Assembly: GCF_006149045.1 (NCBI RefSeq)
Contig: NZ_VBSN01000013.1
Coordinates: 62,001 to 126,000 of the forward strand
DNA length: 64,000 nucleotides
Direction: 5' to 3'
Source of the DNA: Dyadobacter flavalbus
GTDB taxonomy: Bacteria; Bacteroidota; Bacteroidia; Cytophagales; Spirosomataceae
Part shown: positions 42,612-50,935 of the stretch, piece after piece
Layout: each line of letters starts with the position of its first letter
Position numbering within the stretch: the stretch's first letter is position 1
The notes under the pieces: model-generated
The model's input: only the letters and a program-made list of their open reading frames with translations
Database searches by the model: none
What the model was told of the DNA's origin: nothing
Position numbers and translations under genes: made by a program

Positions 42612-43070
42612 ATGAAGTCTGAAAGAAGATCCATTCTAAAAAAATTATTCGCTTCTGTTGCAGGTGTGGCAGGACTTGGCGTTGCTTCAAAAGCGAAAGC
42701 GGATGTTGCTCCTGAAAAGGAAGTCGGCGATGTGGTCATGTATCAGGACGTTCCCTTGTTTTCCGGTCATACCAAGTTCAACAACATGGTTTTTATAGCC
42801 GGAAAAGGTGCGCATTTTGAAGGGGACATTACAGCACATACCAAGCATGTACTGGACGAACTGGAAAAAGAATTGATCAAAGCAGGTTCTTCCATGGAAA
42901 AAGTATTGAAATGCAGTGTTTTCCTTCACGACCTGAACGATTACAAAGCCATGAACGAAGCCTATAAAGGCCGTTTCGGAAACAAGCCACCATGCCGTAC
43001 AACCGTTGCCGTTTACGGCGGCGTTCCGGGCGATTCACTTGTGGAAATCGACTGCATTGCCTATATCTAG
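42612..43070 (+). CDS. Exported RidA family enamine/imine deaminase
   Basis: 152 residues. N-terminal Tat-like signal ERRSILKKLFASVAGVAGLG with cleavage likely after SKAKA. RidA/YjgF domain: MYQDVPLFSGHTKFNNMVFI, DITAHTKHVLDELEKELIKA, SMEKVLKCSVFLHDLNDYKA, and the key Arg129 in KPPCRTTVAVYGG followed by VEIDCIAYI. RidA normally works in the cytoplasm clearing reactive enamines made by PLP enzymes. Here it is the last gene before a terminator in a set containing an exported PLP lyase-like enzyme, which gives a ready partner. Confidence 0.9.
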   Translation: MKSERRSILKKLFASVAGVAGLGVASKAKADVAPEKEVGDVVMYQDVPLFSGHTKFNNMVFIAGKGAHFEGDITAHTKHVLDELEKELIKAGSSMEKVLKCSVFLHDLNDYKAMNEAYKGRFGNKPPCRTTVAVYGGVPGDSLVEIDCIAYI

Positions 43071-43096
43071 AAAATTCGAAAGTATATCTAATTAGC

Positions 43097-43140
43097 AAAA
43101 GAGCCGGCCGGACTTTACAGACCGGCTGGCTCTTTTGTTT
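43097..43140 (+). terminator. Intrinsic terminator after the ridA-like gene
   Basis: A 16-bp stem with one mismatch (AAAAGAGCCGGCCGGA against ACCGGCTGGCTCTTTT) and a loop of eight bases, followed by GTTT. Marks the end of the eight-gene exported pathway. Confidence 0.85.
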
Positions 43141-43402
43141 GTATTTGTTCGCAGAACTTAAAAGTTGGTGAATGCAAATTCAATGCATTTTACAGAAGAT
43201 TATGATTTCATTGTATAAGGAAAATCGAACAGGCGCCTTAAAACAAAAAATTAATTTCCCCTAAAAACAATCATATATACCTTTCGAAAGAACATTTTAA
43301 CCGTTAATTCATTGTAACGTAAAGTATTGAAATTTCCATTTCACTCATTTGCATTCCTCGGCAGAACTACCGAATATCGCACTCCTTTAAAACATAATTT
43401 AT

Positions 43403-43489
43403 ATGAAAAATCTTGCAAGAAATGCCCTGTTATGGTGCGGGTGTGGTGAAAGTCCCCCGGATGCTCATTATGTGCATAAGGACACCTAA
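43403..43489 (+). CDS. Candidate 28-residue peptide with WCGCG motif
   Basis: ATG at 43403 gives a 28-codon frame: a basic start MKNLARNALL, then WCGCGES, PPDAHYVHKDT and stop at 43489. Thirty-three bases later the 82-residue protein gene begins, so both probably share a transcript. The peptide coincides with a stretch that can also fold as RNA (43425-43496), so it may be a leader peptide, a short secreted or modified peptide, or not translated at all. No modifying enzyme or transporter gene is adjacent. Confidence 0.35.
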   Translation: MKNLARNALLWCGCGESPPDAHYVHKDT

Positions 43490-43496
43490 GACAGGG
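43425..43496 (+). ncRNA. Candidate structured RNA / attenuator
   Basis: Three nested pairings are visible: CCCTGT (43425-43430) with ACAGGG (43491-43496), GGTGT (43440-43444) with ACACC (43482-43486), and ATGC (43461-43464) with GCAT (43474-43477). It is GC-richer than its surroundings and followed by TTTATTTTT, like a terminator, 30 bases before the 82-residue gene. I do not recognise a known riboswitch class. Confidence 0.35.
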
Positions 43497-43522
43497 TTTA
43501 TTTTTAATCCTTTAAACATAAA

Positions 43523-43771
43523 ATGAAAACACACACAAATTTATCTGAATCTCAGGATTCAAGATTACTTGCCTATGGATTGGAAGTAAAAGAACTACTT
43601 TCCATGACCAACACTGAAACTTGGACAAATGAACTCTGGACGATGTTCAGTGGATACATGCTGGCTCAAAATGAATTAGGTTACAGTCCAAGCATAAGTA
43701 AAACCTTTTTCACTTTCAGAGATTTACTACTCTTTTTCGAAAAAGTTGAAATAATAAGAAACGAAAAGTAA
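43523..43771 (+). CDS. Hypothetical protein (82 aa)
   Basis: 82 residues, soluble and helix-rich: KTHTNLSESQDSRLLAYGLE, then EVKELLSMTNTETWTNELWT, an aromatic region MFSGYMLAQNELGY, and FRDLLLFFEKVEIIRNEK. No signal peptide or cysteine. I recognise no family. It follows the short Cys-peptide ORF and ends ten bases before an intrinsic terminator, so the pair (43403-43816) is a self-contained unit. Confidence 0.6.
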   Translation: MKTHTNLSESQDSRLLAYGLEVKELLSMTNTETWTNELWTMFSGYMLAQNELGYSPSISKTFFTFRDLLLFFEKVEIIRNEK

Positions 43772-43780
43772 TTTTCTAAC

Positions 43781-43816
43781 AAAAAAGCACCTGAATATAC
43801 AAAGAGGTGCTTTTTT
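43781..43816 (+). terminator. Intrinsic terminator
   Basis: AAAAAAGCACCT (43781-43792) pairs exactly with AGGTGCTTTTTT (43805-43816) around a 12-base loop; the T-run is part of the stem. Ends the 82-residue gene. Confidence 0.85.
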
Positions 43817-43889
43817 GTTAAATAATAATTGTCACAAAGCCCCCCTTTCCTTGTCGCGATCTCACCCGCACGATTTAGCCGCCGGCATT

Positions 43890-43897
43890 TACCTTTG
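43890..43897 (+). promoter_or_regulatory. -7-like element before the VOC gene
   Basis: TACCTTTG matches TAnnTTTG and lies 46 bases before the ATG at 43944. A -33 TTTG at the right distance was not found. Confidence 0.35.
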
Positions 43898-43943
43898 TCC
43901 TATTCAGATTATTTGGAAATCACCTGTTTTTAAATCTTAAACC

Positions 43944-44354
43944 ATGGAAAAAATGGATTTGAATCCTTACCTTATGTTTGACGGGAACTGCCGCGAAGCG
44001 CTAGAATTTTATCATACCATTTTCGGCGGTGAACTGAACCTGATGACTTACGGCGACATGGACGGAAGCTGTCCTGCCGGCATGCGTGATCATGTGATGC
44101 ACGGAACATTGATGGGCGGCGAAATCGAGTTTATGGCTGGCGATGCACCCGAAGGAATGCCGCTGGGTGCAGGCAAAATCAATCTGTCGCTCAGCGGGTT
44201 TGATGAACCTTCCCTGCGCAGCAAATATGAGGCATTAAGTGAAAATGGCACCATTGTCGTACCGCTCGACCGCCAGATGTGGGGCGATTTTTTTGGTGCT
44301 TTTCAGGATAAGTTCGGAATAGACTGGATGGTTAATATCAGAACTTCGCAGTAA
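43944..44354 (+). CDS. VOC family protein (PhnB-like)
   Basis: 136 residues, cytoplasmic. Glyoxalase/VOC fold of the PhnB / 3-demethylubiquinone methyltransferase-like subgroup: LNPYLMFDGNCREALEFYHT, GGELNLMTYGDMDGSCP, HVMHGTLMGGEIEFMAGD, INLSLSGFDEPSLRSKYEAL, PLDRQMWGDFFGAFQDKFG. The substrate is not predictable. A lone gene with its own putative promoter. Confidence 0.9.
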   Translation: MEKMDLNPYLMFDGNCREALEFYHTIFGGELNLMTYGDMDGSCPAGMRDHVMHGTLMGGEIEFMAGDAPEGMPLGAGKINLSLSGFDEPSLRSKYEALSENGTIVVPLDRQMWGDFFGAFQDKFGIDWMVNIRTSQ

Positions 44355-44368
44355 AAACAGCATTGTTG

Positions 44369-44458
44369 TCAGACTGAAAGAAACAGGCAATTCAAAACGT
44401 AAAATATCGTGTGTTTTATATTTCCGATGCATGCGGCTTTCTCTCAGTCTGATATTTT
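44369..44458 (+). terminator. Long-range hairpin with T-run
   Basis: TCAGACTGA (44369-44377) pairs with TCAGTCTGA (44444-44452) across 66 bases that include a small palindrome CCGATGCATGCGG, followed by TATTTTTT. It could terminate the VOC gene or be a small structured RNA. Confidence 0.35.
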
Positions 44459-44635
44459 TTTATGGATTTTCAAACGGTAAATTCCTTTCTGCAGCAACGG
44501 CCTTAGAATGCCCTAACCGGGCCGGTCAAAATATTTTCACATATTCCAATTTATATTTGGGTTAATTGAATTTAACCAAGATATTATTTCCCCTTTAAAA
44601 TTAAAGTTGAGCTTAAATTTCTTTATTAGGCATTT

Positions 44636-45289
44636 TTGAAGTTACTTTGTTGCCTGACCCAATTTGATTTGAACAAGAGACAACGCATCGCTGAAGAGAA
44701 CGAACTTCTTTTAAATCTCTGGCACCAATCCCAGGCCGGCGACAGTCTTGCATTTTGTCAGCTGGCCGACAAGCAATACCGCACGTTGTTCAATTACGCC
44801 ACCAGCTTTACCTCAGACCGGGAATTTATCAAAGATTCCATTCAGGAACTGATGATCCATATCTGGGAAAAAAGGCAGAGTATTCACATCCAGTTTGTCA
44901 CCATTTATTTTCTGAAAGCCTTGCGAAACCAGCTTTTTCAGGAATTCCGCCGTCATCATCCTGCCGTAGCGCAGCTGGACGTAGGTGAAGTTGATCAGAT
45001 TTCCGATTATCAGACGGTAGAAACCGAGATTGAAAGGAATGAGCTTTTCAATGAAAACAAGGCGAAAGTAAGAACTGCACTGGAAGAACTTCCGCGTCGT
45101 CAGAAAGAAGCCATATTCCTGAAATATTACGAAGGAATGGATAACGAGCAAATCGCCGATCTCATGCAGGTTAACCGCCAGTCGGTTGCCAATCTGCTGT
45201 TTAAAGGAATTGCCTGCCTGAAATCACAGATAAAAGTCGTTGGAGCGGTTATCTATATTCTTATAATTTCTGCAATAGCTCATTATTGA
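44636..45289 (+). CDS. ECF sigma factor, FecI-like, with hydrophobic C-terminal tail
   Basis: 217 residues from TTG 44636; another TTG at 44669 is possible and no ATG is available near. Region 2: LFNYATSFTSDREFIKDSIQ ELMIHIWEK; region 4: ALEELPRRQKEAIFLKYYEG and DNEQIADLMQVNRQSVANLL. The last ~18 residues (VVGAVIYILIISAIAHY) form a transmembrane-like tail that could hold it at the membrane until FecR releases it. Located before FecR (46182) and the SusC/SusD genes, whose transcription it probably directs. Confidence 0.88.
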   Translation: MKLLCCLTQFDLNKRQRIAEENELLLNLWHQSQAGDSLAFCQLADKQYRTLFNYATSFTSDREFIKDSIQELMIHIWEKRQSIHIQFVTIYFLKALRNQLFQEFRRHHPAVAQLDVGEVDQISDYQTVETEIERNELFNENKAKVRTALEELPRRQKEAIFLKYYEGMDNEQIADLMQVNRQSVANLLFKGIACLKSQIKVVGAVIYILIISAIAHY

Positions 45290-45357
45290 TCATATAAAAG
45301 ACTGATCATACTGACCAGCCTTTTACGACATTTTGAACTATTAACTTCCTTTTACTT

Positions 45358-45810
45358 TTACCATTCTTTTACCATCTTAAAATCAATGCGGGTTTTCTCC
45401 CCAATCCTTGCATAACCTAATCCTATATTATTAGATGAAGGATCATCAATTGGCTTGCCAAAAACCTTTTCTTCTGATCCCTTTATCTTTGTAAAAGGGA
45501 CAGATACTTCAATTATTTCAAATTTTCCGGGTACATCCACGGTGATATCATAGTTACCCAGCTTGTTGGTAAATGCATTCTGCAACAGCACGCGTGGTTC
45601 ATTGCCGGCTTTACCATAAATCTGAACCTCTACGTTTTCGACACCTTTTTCATCTTTATCGACGATAGCACCGTAAATTCCTGATATACTTTCTCGATCT
45701 TCATCGTGCTTGCAGGCGGTGAACTGAAACAGAACGACTAGCAAGATCAGGCTGCATGAAATGGTTTTACACAAACCGCTGATAACATGCCTATTTTCTA
45801 CATTTTTCAT
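45358..45810 (-). CDS. Lipoprotein with carboxypeptidase-regulatory-like domain
   Basis: 150 residues from ATG 45810 (45870 would add 20). Lipobox FTAC at about residue 33 after a hydrophobic signal (SLILLVVLFQFTACKH). The mature part is a single Ig/CarboxypepD-reg-like beta sandwich: ISGIYGAIVDKDEKGVENVE, VQIYGKAG, NKLGNYDITVDVPGKFEIIE, ending RIDFKMVKEW. Probably anchored in the outer membrane. It lies, reversed, between the sigma factor and FecR genes, an insertion between a pair that is normally adjacent. Confidence 0.7.
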   Translation of the reverse strand: MKNVENRHVISGLCKTISCSLILLVVLFQFTACKHDEDRESISGIYGAIVDKDEKGVENVEVQIYGKAGNEPRVLLQNAFTNKLGNYDITVDVPGKFEIIEVSVPFTKIKGSEEKVFGKPIDDPSSNNIGLGYARIGEKTRIDFKMVKEW

Positions 45811-46181
45811 AATGAATCGATGTTTAATTGTTAATGAAACCATTTGTTTACTTGCCTCGAAGTAAACCAAACCGGTACGATGAAGCGAAGATGATGAGCA
45901 AGCGGCTACAGTTCAGTGAGCAAAAGGTAAAAACCGGCTTATTGGAAGGTTAGTCAAAAGGTTGCTTGAACGTACATTGTTTGCTTCTGATAAGCAGTAA
46001 AACATCTGCATTCCTAAATTCCTGTAATGGAGAATGGGATTTCCAAAAGCAGGAAACAGCTCTTGAAAATGGCATAAAAAGGAGTTCCATGTTCTTTTTG
46101 AAAAATAATTTTCAGAAAAAGAGTATTGACCCAAGAAAGCTGCATCCTTAGTATAATTAGCCGTACTATTATTTGCCTTAT
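45811..46181 (+). other. Intergenic region before fecR
   Basis: 370 bases between the reversed lipoprotein gene and the FecR-like gene. Frames that cross it have no protein-like pattern and run into fecR on the other strand. It likely carries divergent promoters for the lipoprotein and for fecR; none could be pinned down by motif. Confidence 0.4.
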
Positions 46182-47279
46182 ATGCAAGATTACCGAAATT
46201 TTCTTCCGGAAGAACTGGCCGCCGATTCCTCATTCAGACGGTGGATTTTGTTCAGTGACCCGGAGGAAGCTGTGTTCTGGACGGAATGGCTGGAAAACAA
46301 TCCTGACAGGCACGAACTTGTTGCAAGTGCTAATAACATTCTTGCGCAGACCGAAGCAGCATTCAACAACATTTCGGAGGACGAAATTGCCAATGAAATT
46401 TACAGGCTTTCGCACGCCATCGGTGAGAATACGGCTAAAAGATCATTTTTGCAGATCCGTTTCAGACCGCACTGGTATCATATGGCCGCCTCCGTTCTGG
46501 TTCTGATTTTTGCTGGATGGTGGTTTAACAAACAAACGGCTTCACAGCAGCAGTCGGATCAGTATAAAGTCATTCTGGGACAAATTTCGGAGCCACTCGT
46601 ACAGCAGGAAAACAATTCTGAAAAAGCACGGCTGGTCTTACTGGAAGACGGAAGTTCGGTTTTGTTACAGCCCAAAAGCCGCATTACATATCCGAAAAAA
46701 TTTGAACACGGCAAAAGGGAAGTATTCCTGATCGGTGAAGCTTTTTTTGAAGTGGCCAAAAACCCGGATAAGCCGTTTTATGTATATGCACATACACTGG
46801 CTACCAAAGTGCTGGGAACCAGTTTCAAAGTAAGTGCATTTGACGACAGCGAAGTTAAAGTGGTTGTAAAAACCGGAAAGGTTTCGGTTTTCCCGATGAC
46901 AAAAGAAGCATTGTCAAAACAGCAGTCGAATGACCGGCTTGGCGGAATGGTGCTTACGCCCAATCAGCAGATTGTGTTTGCCGCGAAAGAACTCCGGCTC
47001 ACAAGAAGCCTGATCCCCAACCCGAAACTGCTCGAAATGCCCATTCAGCGGCAATCGTTTGAATTCAAGGGCACACCGATTACGGAAGTGTTCGCGGCAC
47101 TGGAAAAGTCTTATGGTGTAAAAATCGTGTTTGATGCAGAAGTAATGCGCAACTGTTACTTGACCGCATCCTTGTCCGACGAACCGCTTTTTGAAAAGAT
47201 TAACCTGATATGCAAAACGCTCGGTGCTGAATATGAGCAGCTTGATGCAAGCATTATTATCAACAGTAAAGGTTGCTGA
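46182..47279 (+). CDS. FecR family anti-sigma factor
   Basis: 365 residues from ATG 46182 (TTG 46173 adds three). N-terminal cytoplasmic sigma-binding part (1-95, SFRRWILFSDPEEAVFWTEW), one membrane helix (about 108-124, MAASVLVLIFAGWWF), a periplasmic FecR domain (RLVLLEDGSSVLLQPKSRIT, KREVFLIGEAFFEVAKNPDK, FYVYAHTLATKVLGTSFKV) and a C-terminal DUF4974/STN-like domain (FEFKGTPITEVFAALEKSYG). It transmits the loaded-receptor signal from the SusC homologue to the sigma factor at 44636. Upstream of susC by 200 bases. Confidence 0.93.
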   Translation: MQDYRNFLPEELAADSSFRRWILFSDPEEAVFWTEWLENNPDRHELVASANNILAQTEAAFNNISEDEIANEIYRLSHAIGENTAKRSFLQIRFRPHWYHMAASVLVLIFAGWWFNKQTASQQQSDQYKVILGQISEPLVQQENNSEKARLVLLEDGSSVLLQPKSRITYPKKFEHGKREVFLIGEAFFEVAKNPDKPFYVYAHTLATKVLGTSFKVSAFDDSEVKVVVKTGKVSVFPMTKEALSKQQSNDRLGGMVLTPNQQIVFAAKELRLTRSLIPNPKLLEMPIQRQSFEFKGTPITEVFAALEKSYGVKIVFDAEVMRNCYLTASLSDEPLFEKINLICKTLGAEYEQLDASIIINSKGC

Positions 47280-47478
47280 CAATAATCCTCAATAAATAAT
47301 GACAAACCCGTTAATGCCTATGACAACAGTTTATTCTTTCAATTGCCTGTAAAAGAGCCGATGATGCTGCAACATCACCGACTCACCCAATCCCCAGTTT
47401 ATTTACGCTTATGATATCCGTATGACGGCTATCACGGGAATTTAATGCCGAATTTCAAACCCGACAAAAACCAAAATT

Positions 47479-50400
47479 ATGTCAAAACAAGTACAATTTC
47501 AAAATGCTTTACAGCGGATCATGCGCATTTCACTGTATCAAGCCTTGCTTTCCATTGCCTTTGGCACGCTGGTGCATGCCTATGACGTGCGCGGACAGAA
47601 AGTCCTGGATCAAAAAGTAACGTTACGATTGGCCAACGCCGAAATGGAACAGGCTCTGGAAAAGATCGAGCATGTGACAAAGGTCAAGTTTATGTACAAT
47701 CCGGTGATTTTCAACAGCCAGAAGTATTCTTTCAAATTTCAGGATGAAACGCTCTCGCAGGTTTTGGGAAAAATACTGGCTCCGCACAAAGTGACGTATG
47801 AAGTAGTGCAGGACCGCATTATTCTGAAAAGGGAATCGGCTGCTTCCGAAGCCAGCCCGGCTGCAAAGGATGCTCCCAAACGCAATGTTTCGGGTGTGGT
47901 TACGGATGAAACGGGTTCCGGCCTGCCGGGCGTGAGCGTACTTGTAAAAGGCACGCAGCGCGGTACCTCCACCGATGCCGAGGGTAAATATTTTATAGAT
48001 ATACCGGATCAGGAAGTAGCAACTGCTGTATTAATTTTCAGCTTTGTAGGCTACACCTCCCAGGAAGCTCCTGTCGGAAACCAAACGATGGTTTCGGTAC
48101 AGCTTGCACCGGAAGCGAAAGCACTTAATGAAGTTGTTGTAACTGCATTGGGTATTTCAAAGGAGAAAAAGGCACTTGCTTATGCTGTTACTGAAGTAAA
48201 AGGCAGCGAGTTCACACAAGCACGTGAAAACAACGTGGCCAATGCTTTGACGGGTAAAATTGCCGGTGTGAATGCAACGGGTATGTCGACCGGCCCCGGC
48301 GGTTCCAGCCGTATCATCATCCGCGGTAACGGTTCTCTGAGCGGAAATAACCAGCCATTGTATGTCATCAACGGGATGCCGATGGACAACAGCGTTCCGG
48401 GAGGCGGCAACGCATCGGACGGAAATGGTAACAACACCGACCGCGGTGACGGTATAGGCGGTATCAACCCCGACGACATTGAATCGATCAGTGTATTGAA
48501 AGGCGGACCAGCAGCGGCTTTGTACGGTGCACGTGCGGGAAATGGCGTTATTTTGATCACAACAAAAAAAGGACGTGCGCAAAAAGGCATCGGTGTGGAA
48601 TTCAACAGCAACTTCACAACGGAAAACCTTGCGATTATTCCGGACTGGCAATATGAATACGGTCAAGGCGTGGATGGTGTAAAGCCAACTACCCAAACAC
48701 AGGCAAAAAGCTCGGGACGCTTGTCATACGGTGCCAAAATGGACGGCTCGCCGGTGATCCAGTTCGATGGCCAGCTTCGCCCCTATTCTCCGCAAAAAGA
48801 CAACCTCAAAAACTTTTACAGAACGGGAACAAACTACATCAACTCCATTGCATTTACCGGTGGAAATGAAACAATTAATTTCCGTTTTGGTTTAAACAAT
48901 ACAAAATCCAACAGCATTGTTCCCAATTCCGATTTCACAAGAAGAATTGCCAACCTGAATGTGAATGCATTTCTTGGCAAAAAGTTAAGCATCGAAACCG
49001 TTGTTCAGTACAACATTGAAGACGGCCACAACCGTCCGAAAGTAGGTTATGCAGACTACAACCCGCACTGGGCAACGCATTTGATCGCCAATACGGTGGA
49101 TATCCGCAACCTGGCTCCGGGCTATGATGCCGCCACAGGCAGAGAAGTAGAATGGAACCCGGTTCCTGCTGCGCCAAACCCTTATTTTGTCATTAACAAA
49201 TTCAAAAACGACGACCGTAAGAACCGTTTTTTAGGCCAGGCAAGCATACGTTACGACCTGCTTGAAAATCTGTTTATCAAAGGAAGCGTGAGCCAGGATT
49301 ACTACAACTTCAAATACGAATTTGTGGTGCCTACCAACAATGCTTACGAGCCGCTGGGACGCTATGAATCCAACAATACGACTTCTTCGGAAACCAACGG
49401 AATGCTGACTTTGAATTACAACAAGGATTTTGAAAATTTCAGCTTCTCCGCATTGCTGGGCGGTAACACGCAGCGCAGCATTTATGATGAAATGGCTTAC
49501 CGAGGTACCGAATTCACCATTCCAGGATTTTACAGCTTTACCAATCTTGCGACATCCACAACGACGCCGGTATATCGGAAAAGCGGAATCAACTCTGTTT
49601 TCGGCTCAATCGACCTGGGTTATAAAGGATTGGCTTACCTGACCATGTCTGGACGTCAGGACTGGTTTTCGGTGTTGAACAAATCAAATAACAGCATTTT
49701 CTACCCGGCTGTGGGCGGAACGGTAATTCTTTCGGAGGCCATCGATATGCCAACGGCCATCAGCTTTGCGAAAGTTCGTGCCTCATGGGCACAAGTGGGT
49801 GCAGTAAACGTGGATCCTTACAGAATTTACCAAAGCTATCAGATGGCGCAAGGCGGCCACAATGGTCGTCCGGTGCAGCAGCTGGCTTCGGCGTTGGTGC
49901 CTAACCCTGATTTGCGTCCGCTTACTTCAACGACTTACGAGGCTGGTCTGGAAGCCCGTTTCCTCAACAACCGTTTCGGTCTTGACCTTACTTTTTACAA
50001 CCGTAAAACTACCAATGACATTGTTCAAAGCTCCATCGCAGCTTCTTCGGGATACACATCCGCATTGCTGAACGTAGGCGAGCTGAGCAACAAAGGGATC
50101 GAGCTTTTGCTGACTGCAACACCGCTTCGTAAAACCAATTTCATGTGGGATATCAGCTACAACATGGCTTATAATCAAAGCAAGATCGTGAAGCTGGCCG
50201 ATAACCTGCCAAGCCTTAGCATCGGAACCGGCGTAGGCGGTGGCTTGATCAACAATAAGGTGGGTGGTACTTATGGTGAAGTTTGGGGTTACAACAAGAA
50301 AACCGACGACAACGGAAATGTGGTTTTCAACACTGCAAGCGGCTATGCAGTAAGAGGTAATCTTGAAAAACTGGGCAACGGTATTCCTCCGCTGACCATG

Positions 50401-50913
50401 GGTATCACCAACAATTTCAAATACAAAAACTTCTCGCTGAACATTCTTGTCGACGGTAAATTCGGAAGCGTGGTGTACTCGAACATGTATCAGTATGCTT
50501 ATCGTTTCGGTTTGCCAAAAGAAACACTTCCGGGTCGTGAAACGGGTATTACGGTTACAGGTGTAACGCCGGAAGGCGCTCCGTTTACCAAAACGTGGGA
50601 GAAAAAAGACGTAGATACTTATTATGACAATGATAAAAATTACACAGGCATTTTCACATTCAACAATGACTTTGTGAAGCTGCGCCAGGTTATCCTGAGC
50701 TACAACCTGAATGTCAGCAAGCTTTCATTCCTGAAACTGCAGGCTGCTTCGGTGTCATTGGTTGGCCGCAACCTGCTGCTGATTTACAAAGACAAGCGCA
50801 ATAACTACTTCGATCCTGAGTCAAGCTATACCAATGGCAATGCGCAAGGTCTTGAAGCATTTGGTGTGCCAAGAACAAGAAGTCTGGGCGTGAACCTGAC
50901 AGTGAAGTTTTAA
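47479..50913 (+). CDS. SusC/RagA TonB-linked outer-membrane transporter with STN domain
   Basis: 1144 residues. Signal/anchor (1-38); STN domain (about 50-115, LRLANAEMEQALEKIEHVTK) for signalling to FecR; CarboxypepD-regulatory-like domain (about 134-215, RNVSGVVTDETGSGLPGVSV); plug with NVANALTGKIAGVNATG and SVLKGGPAAALYGARAGNGV; 22-strand barrel ending in LGVNLTVKF. It imports a ligand captured by the SusD partner using TonB energy. The STN domain plus upstream sigma/FecR genes make it a transducer. SusD starts 22 bases downstream. Confidence 0.96.
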   Translation: MSKQVQFQNALQRIMRISLYQALLSIAFGTLVHAYDVRGQKVLDQKVTLRLANAEMEQALEKIEHVTKVKFMYNPVIFNSQKYSFKFQDETLSQVLGKILAPHKVTYEVVQDRIILKRESAASEASPAAKDAPKRNVSGVVTDETGSGLPGVSVLVKGTQRGTSTDAEGKYFIDIPDQEVATAVLIFSFVGYTSQEAPVGNQTMVSVQLAPEAKALNEVVVTALGISKEKKALAYAVTEVKGSEFTQARENNVANALTGKIAGVNATGMSTGPGGSSRIIIRGNGSLSGNNQPLYVINGMPMDNSVPGGGNASDGNGNNTDRGDGIGGINPDDIESISVLKGGPAAALYGARAGNGVILITTKKGRAQKGIGVEFNSNFTTENLAIIPDWQYEYGQGVDGVKPTTQTQAKSSGRLSYGAKMDGSPVIQFDGQLRPYSPQKDNLKNFYRTGTNYINSIAFTGGNETINFRFGLNNTKSNSIVPNSDFTRRIANLNVNAFLGKKLSIETVVQYNIEDGHNRPKVGYADYNPHWATHLIANTVDIRNLAPGYDAATGREVEWNPVPAAPNPYFVINKFKNDDRKNRFLGQASIRYDLLENLFIKGSVSQDYYNFKYEFVVPTNNAYEPLGRYESNNTTSSETNGMLTLNYNKDFENFSFSALLGGNTQRSIYDEMAYRGTEFTIPGFYSFTNLATSTTTPVYRKSGINSVFGSIDLGYKGLAYLTMSGRQDWFSVLNKSNNSIFYPAVGGTVILSEAIDMPTAISFAKVRASWAQVGAVNVDPYRIYQSYQMAQGGHNGRPVQQLASALVPNPDLRPLTSTTYEAGLEARFLNNRFGLDLTFYNRKTTNDIVQSSIAASSGYTSALLNVGELSNKGIELLLTATPLRKTNFMWDISYNMAYNQSKIVKLADNLPSLSIGTGVGGGLINNKVGGTYGEVWGYNKKTDDNGNVVFNTASGYAVRGNLEKLGNGIPPLTMGITNNFKYKNFSLNILVDGKFGSVVYSNMYQYAYRFGLPKETLPGRETGITVTGVTPEGAPFTKTWEKKDVDTYYDNDKNYTGIFTFNNDFVKLRQVILSYNLNVSKLSFLKLQAASVSLVGRNLLLIYKDKRNNYFDPESSYTNGNAQGLEAFGVPRTRSLGVNLTVKF

Positions 50914-50935
50914 TCATTAAAAGATTTTAGTGAAT

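Noticed and set aside
45913..46233. 106-codon minus-strand frame between lipoprotein and fecR
   Set aside because: Overlaps the fecR start, lacks signal or domain pattern, and upstream has no promoter-like element.
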